This document shows positions 36,003 through 46,524 of a stretch of 64,000 nucleotides of DNA, one piece after another. The notes beneath the pieces are model-generated. The model saw only the letters and a list, made by a program, of their open reading frames with translations. It did no database searches and was not told the DNA's origin. This DNA comes from Alteromonas stellipolaris (GTDB lineage: Bacteria; Pseudomonadota; Gammaproteobacteria; Enterobacterales; Alteromonadaceae): assembly GCF_001562115.1 (NCBI RefSeq), contig NZ_CP013926.1, positions 3,968,001 through 4,032,000 on the forward strand, given 5' to 3'. The position numbers were made by a program, and so were the translations under genes. The stretch's first letter is position 1. Each line of letters begins with the position of its first letter.

Positions 36003-37076
36003 TTATTCACCCTCTAGGGGCAAAGGAAGTTGATGTATGGTTTGTGCCTCACCAAGGCCAATGTGCAGCCCAACTAATCGTATACCGCGGCCTTTGGCGC
36101 GCTCGTAAGCTTCTTGCAATAGGGTATCAAAGTAATGAGCATTTAACGAAGGGCATCGATGCTCAACGGTAGTAAGTTGGAAATCTTGAAATTTCAGTTT
36201 CACCCCTTGAGTGCGAATACGAACAGGCTTTCCTGTGCGCTTTTCATGGGCATCCATACGCTCCTGAAGCTTTTGTAGTAAGTGAGGCATAAAGTCTCGA
36301 CAGTCTTTTAATGAGTGAATATCGTTGCTTAGGGTGCGTTCTACGCCTATAGACTTGCGTTCTCTTGAAACCGATAGTTCTCTGTCATCAATACCGTGAG
36401 CTCGTTCCCACAGTACCGCGCCAAACTTACCTAATTCCTTTTGAATACGCTCGAAAGGGTAAACACGCACGTCGCTGCACGTCGCTAACCCTAATCTCTG
36501 TAACTTTTGCATTGTCACTTTGCCTACCCCTGGAATCTTTTTAAGGGGCATAGCGCTAACAAAACTGTCTAATTTGTCCGGTGTAATAACACAAATCCCA
36601 TTAGGCTTGTTTTCATCGCTGGCCACTTTTGCTACAAACTTACAGGGGGCAACGCCCGCCGACGCGGTTAGCCCCAATTCTGCTTCAATACGGCTTCTAA
36701 TTTCTTCGGCAATTAGGGTGGCGCTCCCTCCGCAGTATTGGCTATTGGTGACATCAAGGTAAGCTTCATCTAACGAAAGTGGCTCGATTAAATCGGTATA
36801 GTCGGCGAAGATTTCGCGAATTCGTTGAGACTCTTTTACATAAGCATCCATGCGCCCTTTTACTAAGGTGAGATTCGGGCAAAGCTTAAACGCGTATGCG
36901 GTGGCCATGGCGGAACGCACCCCATATTTACGGGCAGGATAATTACAGGTAGAGATAACGCCACGGTGCTGTGAGCTTCCACCAATGGCAATAGGGATAT
37001 TACGTAACGCAGGGTTGTCACGCATTTCAACCGCAGCATAAAAGCAGTCCATATCTACATGGATGATTTTTCGCAT
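36003..37076 (-). CDS. dinB: DNA polymerase IV (Y family)
   Basis: The 357-residue protein opens with [17 protein letters not shown], which contains the first metal-binding Asp, and has [10 protein letters not shown] with the catalytic Asp-Glu pair (about 103-104). A helix-hairpin-helix thumb part ([16 protein letters not shown]) and a little-finger domain follow. It carries out translesion synthesis past damaged bases. Full length is kept. A LexA-type SOS box lies about 52 nt upstream, so it is likely induced by DNA damage. It has no PCNA-clamp motif that I could assign at its end. Confidence 0.95.
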   Translation of the reverse strand: MRKIIHVDMDCFYAAVEMRDNPALRNIPIAIGGSSQHRGVISTCNYPARKYGVRSAMATAYAFKLCPNLTLVKGRMDAYVKESQRIREIFADYTDLIEPLSLDEAYLDVTNSQYCGGSATLIAEEIRSRIEAELGLTASAGVAPCKFVAKVASDENKPNGICVITPDKLDSFVSAMPLKKIPGVGKVTMQKLQRLGLATCSDVRVYPFERIQKELGKFGAVLWERAHGIDDRELSVSRERKSIGVERTLSNDIHSLKDCRDFMPHLLQKLQERMDAHEKRTGKPVRIRTQGVKLKFQDFQLTTVEHRCPSLNAHYFDTLLQEAYERAKGRGIRLVGLHIGLGEAQTIHQLPLPLEGE

Positions 37077-37127
37077 GCCGTATTGCCCCCTAAACTGCCA
37101 AACGAATTGAACCGCTCTATAAAAAAA

Positions 37128-37143
37128 CTGTATAGAAAGACAG
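37128..37143 (-). promoter_or_regulatory. LexA/SOS box upstream of dinB
   Basis: CTG-N10-CAG with the arms CTGT and ACAG (CTGTATAGAAAGACAG) matches the gammaproteobacterial LexA consensus spacing. It lies about 52 nt before the dinB start, in the expected promoter position. Confidence 0.75.
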
Positions 37144-37230
37144 TATTCTAGAGCATATTAATTCGCCTTACCAGTGAACGAGATGAATAGTGAGCAACTA
37201 CTTACTCCACAAGTAATAAATGAAGCATAC

Positions 37231-37263
37231 AAAAAAGCGCGGTAAGCTTTTAACTTACCGCGC
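37231..37263 (-). terminator. Terminator of the nqr-apbE-nqrM transcript
   Basis: GCGCGGTAAG/CTTACCGCGC forms a 10-bp GC-rich stem with a loop of about 7 nt. On the minus strand it is followed by TTTTTT, 70 nt after the nqrM stop. Confidence 0.88.
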
Positions 37264-37332
37264 ATCTATATTTATACATTGTAACTCTTTTGCGTATTGT
37301 TTTTGTCTAAGCAAAAGAGCGATAAGATCAGA

Positions 37333-37566
37333 TTAAAGGATCTGATTCTGTTTCCATTCATTCAATTTCTTTTCTCTCGCTTCTTCTTTTTCCATGCGAG
37401 ATTTCTTTCTGTCACAAGGCTCTGGGCAATCACATGCTTTAGCGATACCCAATGCGCCTAGTCCACCGCAGCTACCTGAAATGGTTTTGCGCTGCACTAA
37501 GTAGCCTACCGCCATGGCAAGTACCATAGTGAGGAAGAAACCGAATGCTAGAATAAACGTAGACAT
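37333..37566 (-). CDS. nqrM: Na+-NQR maturation protein NqrM
   Basis: The 77-residue protein has one membrane helix (about 4-22), then the Cys-rich segment SGSCGGLGALGIAKACDCPEPC, with four Cys in the NqrM arrangement, and a charged tail. In Vibrio this family is needed for iron delivery to, and assembly of, the iron centre of NqrD/NqrE. It sits 10 nt after apbE and closes the nqr cluster, with AAGGAG before its ATG. Confidence 0.93.
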   Translation of the reverse strand: MSTFILAFGFFLTMVLAMAVGYLVQRKTISGSCGGLGALGIAKACDCPEPCDRKKSRMEKEEAREKKLNEWKQNQIL

Positions 37567-37576
37567 AGCCTACTCC

Positions 37577-38608
37577 TTAATTATTTACTTTTACCAGTTT
37601 ATCAAATTCTGGCGTGGCATACTCTTCAAATCCATCGGCTGTGCGACGAATGAGAAATACAGCAAGTTGTTCCTGCTCTGCAAGGTCGATAGCACGTTGC
37701 CATCCCATTACGTTGAAGGCAGTGGCTAAGCCATCAGCAATCATTGAAGATGGGTTTACCACCGTAACCGACACCAAATCATGAGTTATCGGCGAGCCAG
37801 TATTTGGGTCAATCAAATGAGAGTAGCGTTTCCCATCTTCTTCGTAATAGTTACGATAATCACCCGATGTCGCTATGGCATTAGTGCCTATAGACACCAC
37901 TTTTTGTACGGCGCGTTCTGTCGTTACCGGCTTTTCAATTGCAATTAGCCATTCACTGCCATCACCACGTTCGCCTTTAACCCGCATTTCACCGCCAATC
38001 TCTACAAGGTAATGCTGCAGGTCATGGGCATCTAAAATAGCTGCCACTTCATCCACGCCATAACCTTTCGCAATAGTTGATAAATCAACATACAACATGG
38101 GGTTTGCTTTCATAAGACCGGTTGGCGTAGTAGATAATTTCTCATAACCTACATAATCCCGTACGGCATCAATATCGGCTTGGGTTGGCACTTTCTCTGG
38201 GCGTTTGTTAGGTCCAAACCCCCACAAATTCACCAAGGGCCCGACCGTAACATCTAGCACACCATCACTCAAACGGGCCAAACGAAGGGCTTCATTCACC
38301 ACGGTAAGCGTCTCTTGAGACACCGCAAAGTTATCTGAATATCGATATTGGTTAAAACGAGACAACTCAGACGTTGTGTCGTAGGTCGACATCATCTTAT
38401 TGATGTTAACTAACTTAGCGTCAATTTCTTCCTGCAAACCTTCTACTGCAGTTTCACCTTCACCAAGAACGTACTTAATATTATAAGTCGTGCCCATAGT
38501 TTGGCCTTGCAAATGCTCAACCGAAAGTGGCTTTTCACTGCAACTGGCAATAAAAAGGATGCTCATAGCAATAACCGCTAATGCTATTCTGGCAAAGAAT
38601 CGAATCAC
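37577..38608 (-). CDS. apbE: FAD:protein FMN transferase (NQR flavinylation)
   Basis: The 343-residue protein is a lipoprotein, with Cys23 in an IASC lipobox, and an ApbE fold. Visible blocks are GTTYNIKY near the start, DVTVGPLVNLWGFGP, STIAKGYGVDEVA and a NAIATSGDYRNY segment near the metal/FAD site. It transfers FMN from FAD to Thr of NqrB and NqrC in the periplasm. The position directly after nqrF fits that role. A terminator-like hairpin precedes it, so its level may be set separately from nqrF. Confidence 0.94.
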   Translation of the reverse strand: MIRFFARIALAVIAMSILFIASCSEKPLSVEHLQGQTMGTTYNIKYVLGEGETAVEGLQEEIDAKLVNINKMMSTYDTTSELSRFNQYRYSDNFAVSQETLTVVNEALRLARLSDGVLDVTVGPLVNLWGFGPNKRPEKVPTQADIDAVRDYVGYEKLSTTPTGLMKANPMLYVDLSTIAKGYGVDEVAAILDAHDLQHYLVEIGGEMRVKGERGDGSEWLIAIEKPVTTERAVQKVVSIGTNAIATSGDYRNYYEEDGKRYSHLIDPNTGSPITHDLVSVTVVNPSSMIADGLATAFNVMGWQRAIDLAEQEQLAVFLIRRTADGFEEYATPEFDKLVKVNN

Positions 38609-38632
38609 GTTTTGGGTCCTTTAACTAAACAA

Positions 38633-38654
38633 AAAGGGGGCTCACGCCCCCTTT
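38633..38654 (-). terminator. Terminator-like hairpin between nqrF and apbE
   Basis: AAAGGGGGC-TCAC-GCCCCCTTT is a 9-bp stem with a 4-nt loop. On the minus strand it ends in TTTTTG. It lies 20 nt after the nqrF stop and may end or attenuate the nqrABCDEF transcript before apbE. Confidence 0.75.
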
Positions 38655-38674
38655 ACTCACTTGTAGATTTCGGA

Positions 38675-39907
38675 TTAACCACCGAAGTCATCAAGCATAA
38701 TGTTTTCGTCTTCAACACCTAGGTCTTTCAACATGTTGATAACGGCTGCGTTCATCATAGGTGGTCCACACATGTAGAACTCACAATCTTCAGGCGCAGG
38801 GTGGTCTTTCAGGTAGTTCTCAAGAAGAACTTGGTGAATGAACCCAGTGTAACCTTCCCAGTTGTCCTCAGGCTGAGGATCTGAAAGGGCAACATGCCAC
38901 TTGAAGTTATCGTTTTCTGCAGCTAACTCATCGAAGTCTTCTGTATAGAACATTTCGCGAAGTGAACGAGCACCGTACCAGAAACTCATCTTACGATCGG
39001 TATTTAAGCGACGAAGTTGGTCGAAGATATGCGAACGCATTGGCGCCATACCCGCACCACCGCCAACAAATACCATTTCGTTTTCGGTTTCTTTTGCGAA
39101 GAATTCCCCAAATGGACCAGAGATCGTTGCTTTGTCACCTTCTTTAAGGCTCCAAATATACGATGACATTTTACCAGCAGGTAGGCTTAGGTTATTAGGT
39201 GGCGGCGTAGCAATACGCACGTTCAACATAATAATGCCTTCTTCTTCTGGGTAGTTAGCCATTGAGTAAGCACGAATGGTTTCTTCATCTACTTTAGATT
39301 CGATATCGAAGAAGCCAAAACGTTCCCAATCACCGCGATACTCATCAGGGATTTCAAACTCTTTGTACTTAACGTGGTGTGCAGGGGCTTCAATTTGAAT
39401 GTAACCACCAGCACGGAAAGGTACGCTTTCACCGTTAGGAATTTGAAGCTTAAGTTCTTTGATGAAAGTAGCTTTGTTATCGTTAGAGATAACTTCACAA
39501 TCCCACTTCTTAACACCAAATACCGACTCTTCAAGCTCGATTTCCATGTCTTGCTTAATCGCAACCTGACATGATAAACGGCAGCCTTCACGAGCTTCAC
39601 CTTTAGTGATGTGATCAAGTTCAGTTGGAAGGATTTCACCACCACCTGAATGAACGTCTACACGACACTGACCACAAGAACCACCACCACCACATGCTGA
39701 AGATACGAAATATCCTGCATCTGCTAGTGCGCCAAGAAGCTTGCCGCCTGGCTCAGTTTTAATTGCTTTGTCTGGGTCACCGTTGATAGTGATGGTTACA
39801 TCACCGCTTGGTACCAGCTTCGACTTGGCAAACATGATGATAAATACTAGCGCCAATACAATGGCAATAAACATGCCGACGCCTAGGAAAATTTCTACTT
39901 GATTCAT
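38675..39907 (-). CDS. nqrF: Na+-NQR subunit F (NADH-oxidising flavoprotein)
   Basis: The 410-residue protein has an N-terminal membrane helix (about 5-26), a plant-type 2Fe-2S domain with Cys72, Cys78, Cys81 and Cys113 ([10 protein letters not shown]...CRLSC), and a ferredoxin-reductase module with the FAD-binding YSMAN motif and a C-terminal [14 protein letters not shown]-binding segment. It is the entry point for electrons from NADH. It lies 20 nt after nqrE, in the conserved gene order. Confidence 0.97.
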   Translation of the reverse strand: MNQVEIFLGVGMFIAIVLALVFIIMFAKSKLVPSGDVTITINGDPDKAIKTEPGGKLLGALADAGYFVSSACGGGGSCGQCRVDVHSGGGEILPTELDHITKGEAREGCRLSCQVAIKQDMEIELEESVFGVKKWDCEVISNDNKATFIKELKLQIPNGESVPFRAGGYIQIEAPAHHVKYKEFEIPDEYRGDWERFGFFDIESKVDEETIRAYSMANYPEEEGIIMLNVRIATPPPNNLSLPAGKMSSYIWSLKEGDKATISGPFGEFFAKETENEMVFVGGGAGMAPMRSHIFDQLRRLNTDRKMSFWYGARSLREMFYTEDFDELAAENDNFKWHVALSDPQPEDNWEGYTGFIHQVLLENYLKDHPAPEDCEFYMCGPPMMNAAVINMLKDLGVEDENIMLDDFGG

Positions 39908-39927
39908 TTATATGCTCCCGAGCTCGA

Positions 39928-40536
39928 TTACAGCTGAATACCAGTGAATGACTGGAAGCCAAGTGCCATAAGACCCGCAATCATGAACACAGAGCCCAGA
40001 CCACGAATACCATCAGGCATATCGGCATATTTAAGCTTTTCACGTACAGCGGCCAATAACACAATAGCTATTGCCCAGCCCATACCACTTCCTACGCCGT
40101 AAACGACACTTTCGGTCAAGTTATATTCACGTTGTACCGCGAATGCCACACCACCGAAGATAGCGCAGTTAACCGTAATTAGCGGAAGGAAGATACCAAG
40201 CGCGTTATAAAGCGCAGGGAAAAACTTGTCTAAGCTCATTTCCAAAATTTGAACCAATGCCGCGATAACGCCGATAAAGGTTAGGAAGTTTAGGAAGCTT
40301 AAATCTGCATCAGGGAAACCAGCCCACGCTAGTGCACCTGGCGCAAGGATGTTCACATAAATGATTTGGTTAACCGGTACAGAAATACCTAGCACTACGA
40401 TTACCGCAACACCAAGACCCATAGCAGTTTTAACTTTCTTCGATACCGCCAAGAAGGTACACATACCTAAGAAAAGTGATAACGCCATGTTCTCAACAAA
40501 AATTGAGCGAACAAATAACGACAAATAATGTTCCAT
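39928..40536 (-). CDS. nqrE: Na+-NQR subunit E
   Basis: The 202-residue integral membrane protein has about six helices and the NqrE pattern, starting [20 protein letters not shown]. With NqrD it forms the inverted-repeat pair that holds the intramembrane iron centre and contributes to Na+ and electron transfer. It lies 3 nt after nqrD. Cys residues in the hydrophobic core ([10 protein letters not shown] and TVNCAIFGG) are consistent with metal binding. Confidence 0.96.
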   Translation of the reverse strand: MEHYLSLFVRSIFVENMALSLFLGMCTFLAVSKKVKTAMGLGVAVIVVLGISVPVNQIIYVNILAPGALAWAGFPDADLSFLNFLTFIGVIAALVQILEMSLDKFFPALYNALGIFLPLITVNCAIFGGVAFAVQREYNLTESVVYGVGSGMGWAIAIVLLAAVREKLKYADMPDGIRGLGSVFMIAGLMALGFQSFTGIQL

Positions 40537-40539
40537 GAC

Positions 40540-41172
40540 TTACTCCTTAGGCTCTACTTGCTCGGGACGAAGGGTACGGATAACCCAAATCATACCGCCG
40601 ATTAAGAAGAATGAGCTAAATGGTAGGATCAACAAACCATTACCCTGATACCAACCACCGTTTTGAACTAGCGGTAGAATTTCGAAACCTAAAATAGTAC
40701 CGAAACCGAATAGTTCTTTAATTGTACCAATAACAACCAATACGAATGAGTAACCCAAACCGTTACCAATACCATCTAAAAAGCTCATCAGAGGTGGGCT
40801 CTTCATTGCATAGGCTTCAGCACGACCCATTACGATACAGTTAGTAATAATCAAACCAACGAATACTGACAGCTGCTTCGAAATTTCGTACGAGTAAGCT
40901 TTCAATATTTGGTCAACTACGATTACCAATGACGCAATAATAGTCATTTGGATGATGATACGAACGCTCGATGGAATCTGGTTACGAATCATCGAAATAA
41001 ACAAGTTCGAGAACGCAACAACCGTCGTAAGCGCCAAAGACATTACCAAGGCTGTTTCCAGCTTAGTAGTAATAGCCAGTGCTGAACAAATACCTAGTAC
41101 CTGTAAGGCAATTGGGTTGTTGTCCATAATTGGCCCAAAGAGGGCCTTTTTCATTTCTTTAGTATCTGCCAT
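40540..41172 (-). CDS. nqrD: Na+-NQR subunit D
   Basis: The 210-residue membrane protein has about six helices and begins [24 protein letters not shown] in the typical manner of NqrD. Cys residues in [11 protein letters not shown] and [14 protein letters not shown] match those that contribute to the iron centre shared with NqrE. It lies 10 nt after nqrC. Confidence 0.96.
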   Translation of the reverse strand: MADTKEMKKALFGPIMDNNPIALQVLGICSALAITTKLETALVMSLALTTVVAFSNLFISMIRNQIPSSVRIIIQMTIIASLVIVVDQILKAYSYEISKQLSVFVGLIITNCIVMGRAEAYAMKSPPLMSFLDGIGNGLGYSFVLVVIGTIKELFGFGTILGFEILPLVQNGGWYQGNGLLILPFSSFFLIGGMIWVIRTLRPEQVEPKE

Positions 41173-41182
41173 GAGACTCCCC

Positions 41183-41947
41183 TTATGAACGCCATGCCTG
41201 ATTCTTCAGGAACTGGCCGAAGCCTTGCTCGCCTACCCAATAACGAATTGTGTTTTCAACACCGTTACTGGTTAGCGTAGCACCTGAAAGCGCATCAATA
41301 GTGTGTGGATTACTTGGGTTTGCGTTTTTAACTACACGGATAGCGACTTCGCCATTCTCGAATAATTCTTTACCGTCCCATTTGTCCTGCCACGCTGGGT
41401 TTTGCACTTCGCCACCTAATCCAGGTGTTTCTTTTTGTTGATAGTAAATCAACTCACGAACTGTTTCGCCGTCGGCGTCAAGTGCAAGAAAACCGTACAT
41501 AAGATCCCATAGACCACTACCGTGCACAGGCAAGATAATGCGAGATACATCGCCAGCTTCGTCACGAACCAAATAAACACTGGCAACATTAGGGCGACGT
41601 TGGAAGCCAACGTTACTGTTAGTTACTTTTGTGCTGTATTCAGTTTGCTTCGCTGCTTTATACATATCGTAATCTGGCTCAGGCGCTTCTACAAACTCAC
41701 CGCTTTCCAAATCAACATAGCGAGATTCAATCTTTTCGCTGTATGTACTTTCGATTGCTTTACCCGTCATACCGGTTTCGTAAAGCCCTGCTGCATTCAA
41801 AATGTTGCTCTTTTTATCAAGCGACGCATTGGTTTGCTGTAACGAGCGCAAACCTACTGCTGCGCCAGAAACGACAATTGAACACACAAGACAAACGGCA
41901 ACTACAACGCCAATCGTTTTTCCTAAAGATTCTTTCTTAGCCGACAC
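41183..41947 (-). CDS. nqrC: Na+-NQR subunit C (covalent FMN)
   Basis: The 254-residue protein has an N-terminal membrane helix (about 11-32) and a periplasmic domain with the flavinylation motif SGAT at 221-224, in which Thr224 is the FMN acceptor. ApbE makes this bond. The start overlaps the nqrB stop by 11 nt. Confidence 0.97.
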   Translation of the reverse strand: MSAKKESLGKTIGVVVAVCLVCSIVVSGAAVGLRSLQQTNASLDKKSNILNAAGLYETGMTGKAIESTYSEKIESRYVDLESGEFVEAPEPDYDMYKAAKQTEYSTKVTNSNVGFQRRPNVASVYLVRDEAGDVSRIILPVHGSGLWDLMYGFLALDADGETVRELIYYQQKETPGLGGEVQNPAWQDKWDGKELFENGEVAIRVVKNANPSNPHTIDALSGATLTSNGVENTIRYWVGEQGFGQFLKNQAWRS

Positions 41948-43139
41948 GAGCTACCCTCCGCTTGATATTACTTTGTGCGACGAAATAGTCGAACAGTGGC
42001 GCCCAAAGGTTGGCAAAAAGAATGGCCAACATTACACCTTCTGGGAAGGCTGGGTTTAGCACACGTACAAGTACTGTCATAAAGCCGATGAAAATACCGT
42101 ATGCCCACTTACCTTGGTTGGTAAACGATGCAGACACAGGGTCTGTCGCCATAAAGAACATACCAAAGGCAAGACCACCAATAACGAAGTGCCAATAGGC
42201 AGGCATTGCAAACATGTAGTTGGTATCGCTACCAATCATGTTCAGCAAGGTGGCAAACACGGCTACACCGATTGCTACGCCAGCTACAATTCGCCAGCTT
42301 GCAATACGCATGTACATGATGAACAAGCCACCAATTAGGATAGCCAATGCAGATACTTCACCCGCAGAACCTGCGATAGTACCGAAGAAGCTGTCAAACC
42401 AAAGGTCCATGTTAGCGTAATCAAGCGCGCCTGAAGCTGCTTGGCTTAATGACGTTGCACCCGAGTAACCATCAGCAGCAACCCAAACTTGGTCGCCAGA
42501 GATTTGTGCAGGGTATGCGAAGTATAAGAACGCACGACCAGACAATGCGGGGTTAAGGAAGTTACGGCCAGTTCCACCGAAGACTTCTTTAGCGATAACC
42601 ACACCAAAGGTAATACCTAATGCAACCTGCCAAAGCGGAATAGTTGCCGGTAGGGTTAATGCGAAAAGTACCGAGGTAACGAAGAAACCTTCGTTAACTT
42701 CGTGCTTACGTACCGAAGCAAATAATACTTCCCAGAAGCCACCAACAATAAAGGTAACTGCATAGATAGGTAACCAGAAGCAGGCACCGTAGAAGAACAT
42801 GCCTAGTAAACCAGAATTCGCTAAGTCTCCACCTAAGGCGGTGAATAACCCTGCTTGCCATGTATCAGGAAGTGTACCGGCACCAGCAGCAATAGCTTCT
42901 TGCGCTTGGAAACCAATGTTGTACATACCGAAGAACATGGCTGGGAATGTTGCTAACCACACCAAAATCATGATGCGTTTAAGGTCAATGCTGTCACGCA
43001 CGTGCGTGTTAGCTTTGTTTACTTTACCAGGAGTATAGAAAATAGTTGCCGCTGCTTCATACAGTGCATACCATTTTTCGTGCTTTCCACCTGGCTCAAA
43101 GTTCGGTTCAATCTTTTCTAAATACGCTTTTAAACCCAT
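41937..43139 (-). CDS. nqrB: Na+-NQR subunit B (covalent FMN, Na+ channel subunit)
   Basis: The 400-residue membrane protein has about ten helices. The FMN attachment motif SGATS is at 226-230, with Thr229 as acceptor. NqrB also binds riboflavin and ubiquinone and provides the main Na+ pathway. Its start lies 2 nt after the nqrA stop and its end overlaps nqrC by 11 nt. Confidence 0.97.
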   Translation of the reverse strand: MGLKAYLEKIEPNFEPGGKHEKWYALYEAAATIFYTPGKVNKANTHVRDSIDLKRIMILVWLATFPAMFFGMYNIGFQAQEAIAAGAGTLPDTWQAGLFTALGGDLANSGLLGMFFYGACFWLPIYAVTFIVGGFWEVLFASVRKHEVNEGFFVTSVLFALTLPATIPLWQVALGITFGVVIAKEVFGGTGRNFLNPALSGRAFLYFAYPAQISGDQVWVAADGYSGATSLSQAASGALDYANMDLWFDSFFGTIAGSAGEVSALAILIGGLFIMYMRIASWRIVAGVAIGVAVFATLLNMIGSDTNYMFAMPAYWHFVIGGLAFGMFFMATDPVSASFTNQGKWAYGIFIGFMTVLVRVLNPAFPEGVMLAILFANLWAPLFDYFVAQSNIKRRVARVG

Positions 43140-43141
43140 GA

Positions 43142-44482
43142 CTAACCCTCTTTCTCAATCGTGGTCAAACAGTCGCGTAAAATCGGGCCGTAGTTGTATT
43201 TGCCTGGGCATACATAAGTACACAAAGACAAATCTTCTTCGTCCAACTCTAAACAACCCAATGTCTGAGCACTGTCACAATCACCAGAAATCAAGTCTCT
43301 AAGCAAAAGCGTAGGAATGATATCTAGGGGCATAACGCGTTCGTAATTACCAATTGGCACCATAGAGCGCTCAGAGCCATTGGTTGTTGTTGTCATATCA
43401 AACTTCTTGCTGCCACCTAAGTGACCAAGATAAGCGCGCGTGACGGAATGCTTGTCTGAACCAGGTGTGATCCAGCCAAGGAATTTCTTCTCGCGACCTT
43501 CTTTAAGCAGTGATACTTGGGTGTGAAAACGACCTAGGAAGCCGTGAACACCTTGTGCAGTTACGCCGTTTAACACGGAACCTGAAACGACACGTACGTC
43601 ACCGTCTTGTTGTTCGTTTGCTAGCAACTCTTCTAAATCAGCACCGATAGAGGTACGAACAAGACGAGGATTTTTAGCAGATGGACCACCGATAGCAATA
43701 ACACGGCGTGTGTCTAGCTCACCAGTAGTTAGCAATGCGCCAAAGGCCATTACGTCTTGGTAGCTAATGTGCCAAACCGTTTTGTTCAAACCTGCAGAAT
43801 CCAAGTAATGGATATGTGTACCTGCTAAGCCTGCTGGGTGTGGTCCACCGAATTCTTCTACGTCTACTGCCGCATCGCCAGTTGCTACTGATGAGCCCGC
43901 TGCTTTACAAACGTAAACCTTGCCGCCACTTAACTGCGTTAACGCTTTTAAGCCGTTCACGAAGTCGTCGTTGCGCTCAGCAATAATCACCGCTGGATCC
44001 GCGGCTAGCGGATTGGTGTCCATTGCTGTAACAAAGATTGAATTTGGTACCGAGTCAAGGGCTGGAGATTTGCTAAATGGACGCGTACGTAACGCTGTCC
44101 ACATTCCTGACTCAACAAGGATTGATTGGAGTTGCTCCCGCTCAGTACTCGCGATTTTGTCTGCAGCAATTTTATCAAAGCTAACTGCATCGCTGCCGCT
44201 AACTTTAACTACTACTGATTGCAAAACACGCTTTGCACCACGGTTTACCTCTACCACTTCACCCGCAGCTGGAGCAGTGAACTTAACGCCAGGATTCTTT
44301 TTGTCTTCAAAAAGCATCTGGCCTTTTTTCACTACATCGCCAACTTGGACGTGCATGGTAGGACGCATACCCACATATTCTTCTCCCAGAATGGCAACGC
44401 GTGAAACAGCAGACCCTTCAGCGATCTCCTGCTTCGGCGCTCCCTCTATTGGGAGGTCGAGACCTTTCTTGATTTTTATCAT
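43142..44482 (-). CDS. nqrA: Na+-NQR subunit A
   Basis: The protein is about 446 residues from ATG 44482, beginning [16 protein letters not shown], the canonical NqrA start. The longer frame from 44521 adds 13 residues and was not used. NqrA is the peripheral cytoplasmic subunit near the quinone site. Blocks [16 protein letters not shown] and [16 protein letters not shown] are typical of its N-terminal biotinyl-like domain. The ribosome-binding site is weak. It opens the nqrABCDEF-apbE-nqrM cluster. Confidence 0.96.
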   Translation of the reverse strand: MIKIKKGLDLPIEGAPKQEIAEGSAVSRVAILGEEYVGMRPTMHVQVGDVVKKGQMLFEDKKNPGVKFTAPAAGEVVEVNRGAKRVLQSVVVKVSGSDAVSFDKIAADKIASTEREQLQSILVESGMWTALRTRPFSKSPALDSVPNSIFVTAMDTNPLAADPAVIIAERNDDFVNGLKALTQLSGGKVYVCKAAGSSVATGDAAVDVEEFGGPHPAGLAGTHIHYLDSAGLNKTVWHISYQDVMAFGALLTTGELDTRRVIAIGGPSAKNPRLVRTSIGADLEELLANEQQDGDVRVVSGSVLNGVTAQGVHGFLGRFHTQVSLLKEGREKKFLGWITPGSDKHSVTRAYLGHLGGSKKFDMTTTTNGSERSMVPIGNYERVMPLDIIPTLLLRDLISGDCDSAQTLGCLELDEEDLSLCTYVCPGKYNYGPILRDCLTTIEKEG

Positions 44483-44958
44483 ATGTAATCGCACTACTCT
44501 AATAGAAATACTCTTTTGCATGACCGCAGAAAATCCTGCTTATCAGCATGCAAAAGCGTACTATTTTTAAGGTGTAGAACACCTTTAATATTTAGATTGA
44601 CGGAATTTACTTACTGTTACGGTCAGCCTGTTATGAAGCCGTAACTTACATTCCAAATGTACAAGCGACGTTATACGCCTTTTCTTTTATAGACCAACAG
44701 TGAAAATTCACACTTATTTTTGTTGTTGTATTACTGCAATAAACGCTGTTGTTGAGTAGGAGTAGAATAGACCCCTACTTAATTTCGGGATTTTAGCATT
44801 AACCGAGCGGTTTGTGCCACGCAAATCATAGATAAAGAGCAACTTTTCTATAATTTAATGTAAACCCCATTTACGTTTAAGTAGTAAGTAAACAACGAAA
44901 AAGCCGTCTGATTCGACGGCTCTACTCAATATTAGGCTTATTTAAGTATAGTAAACCT
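44483..44958. other. Promoter region of the nqr operon
   Basis: This 476-nt stretch lies between nqrA and the fabV terminator. It is AT-rich and must hold the nqr promoter. A plausible -10 was not fixed with confidence. Apart from the terminator at 44898-44921, no gene or RNA was recognised. Confidence 0.4.
44898..44921 (-). terminator. Terminator of fabV
   Basis: AGCCGTC/GACGGCT makes a 7-bp stem with a 6-nt loop. Read on the minus strand it is followed by a T-run, about 40 nt after the fabV stop. Confidence 0.85.
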
Positions 44959-46137
44959 TTACCATTTCACGAGTGGGTCAATATCCTGTTCGTAATCAAC
45001 ACCTTCAATATCAAAACCAAACAGTTTTAAAAATTCGTGATGATAACCAGCATAATCGCTTAGCTCATGAAAGTTTTCTTGCGTCACTTTGTCCCATAAG
45101 GCTTGAATTTTAGCTTGCGTAACGTCATTGGTTTCAATGCCGTCCATGCGATAACGGTTTGCCTCATCTAATGTGGGTGTATCACCAAATAGGCAGGTAG
45201 TGAACAAACCATGTATTTGTTCAATACAGCCCTCATGGGTACCGTCACGCTTCATCACTTCTTGCATTAACGAGATATAAAGCGGCATAACAGGAATAGC
45301 AGAGCTGGCCTGCGTGACCAAGGCTTTCAACGAACTTACATTCGCTTCAACCAATAATTCGGTATTTTTGCCAATAATAGCAGCAGCGGCTCTGTCTAAG
45401 TCTTCTTTCGCTTTTCCAATGGTCGCCTGACCGTAAATAGGCCAAGTTAGGGCTTTACCAATATAAGTGTACGCGGTGGTTTTACAACCTTCGGCAAGTA
45501 CACCCGCGTCGGCAAGCTTATCCATCCAACGCTCCCAATCTTCTCCGCCCATCACTTTAATGGTGTTTAAGATTTCGTCATCGTTTGCTGCCTCTAACGT
45601 GACATCATGTACTTTATCTTTGTCGGTATCGTAAGTTTTGGTGGTGTACTCACGCCCTACTGGTTTAAGGGTAGATTTGTATACCACGCCCGTATCTGGG
45701 TCTGTTCTGCGCGGTGACGCTAAACTATAAATAACAAGGTCGACCTTGCCCATATTAGCTTTAATCTTATCTATCGTTTGCACTTTAATTTCATCAGAAA
45801 ACGCATCACCATTGATGGTGTCAGCATAAAGCCCTTTTTTAGACGCCTGCTGATGGAACGCAGCTGTATTGTACCAGCCCGCTGTACCTGTTTTGCGTTC
45901 TGTTGGCGCTTTTTCGAAGCAAACACCAAGGGTTTTTGCACCATAACCAAATGCAGAAGTAATACGCGATGCCAACCCATAACCGGTTGAGCTGCCAATG
46001 ACTAGCACGTTTTTAGGGCCATCACCTAAGCTGCCTTTTTCTTCAATATAGGCAATTTGTTGTTCTACCGACGTTGCACAACCCACAGGATGTGCGTTTG
46101 TGCAGATAAAGCCTCTCACTTTAGGCTTGATAACCAT
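44959..46137 (-). CDS. fabV: Trans-2-enoyl-ACP reductase FabV
   Basis: The protein is about 392 residues from ATG 46137, chosen because AAGGA lies about 9 nt upstream. An ATG at 46143 is possible. It begins MVIKPKVRGFICTNAHPVGC, the canonical FabV opening, and has the NADH loop VIGSSTGYGLASR and the active-site YISLMQEVMK, which gives Tyr-x8-Lys typical of FabV. It reduces the enoyl-ACP double bond in fatty acid synthesis. The family is known for low triclosan sensitivity. Confidence 0.96.
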   Translation of the reverse strand: MVIKPKVRGFICTNAHPVGCATSVEQQIAYIEEKGSLGDGPKNVLVIGSSTGYGLASRITSAFGYGAKTLGVCFEKAPTERKTGTAGWYNTAAFHQQASKKGLYADTINGDAFSDEIKVQTIDKIKANMGKVDLVIYSLASPRRTDPDTGVVYKSTLKPVGREYTTKTYDTDKDKVHDVTLEAANDDEILNTIKVMGGEDWERWMDKLADAGVLAEGCKTTAYTYIGKALTWPIYGQATIGKAKEDLDRAAAAIIGKNTELLVEANVSSLKALVTQASSAIPVMPLYISLMQEVMKRDGTHEGCIEQIHGLFTTCLFGDTPTLDEANRYRMDGIETNDVTQAKIQALWDKVTQENFHELSDYAGYHHEFLKLFGFDIEGVDYEQDIDPLVKW

Positions 46138-46524
46138 AATCATTTTCCTTTTTTATGCGTGCGCCTATTGTAAACGTGCAAAGGCTTATAACAACTCGGA
46201 GCAGATGACATCAATATAAGCACCGAACACCTTATTCATCAAAAAGATACACATGTACAAACGGGTAGCGCAGTTCGAAAGCGTTTTTAAAGTCTATATC
46301 GAAAGAATATCTTGGAACGCTATGTAATGTATACGAAAACAAAAATGATTAGCGGCTATTGCGCTAGAAGCAAATGAATAAGCGAGGGGTGAAGCTATAA
46401 TATGAACTGAAAAGTAAGTAAGGCAGGGACAGAAAAGTTAAGTGTGAAATATGGCGTTGAATGAATCATAACTAAACATGAATAAAAAGGTGAGCCCCCA
46501 CAAGAGCTCACCTTTTTGTATGAA
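46138..46524. other. Intergenic region between fabV and FKBP gene
   Basis: This 387-nt AT-rich stretch contains the FKBP terminator at its lower end (46484-46517) and presumably the fabV promoter. Nothing else was recognised. Confidence 0.4.
46484..46517. terminator. Terminator after the FKBP gene (bidirectional shape)
   Basis: AAAAAGGTGAGC/GCTCACCTTTTT gives a 12-bp stem with a 10-nt loop. It has T-runs in both directions but is 8 nt after the minus-strand stop at 46525, so it mainly serves the FKBP gene. Confidence 0.88.

Noticed and set aside
43920..44570. Open frame of 216 residues on the plus strand
   Set aside because: It is antisense to nqrA, a well-supported gene, and shows no domain or ribosome-binding site.
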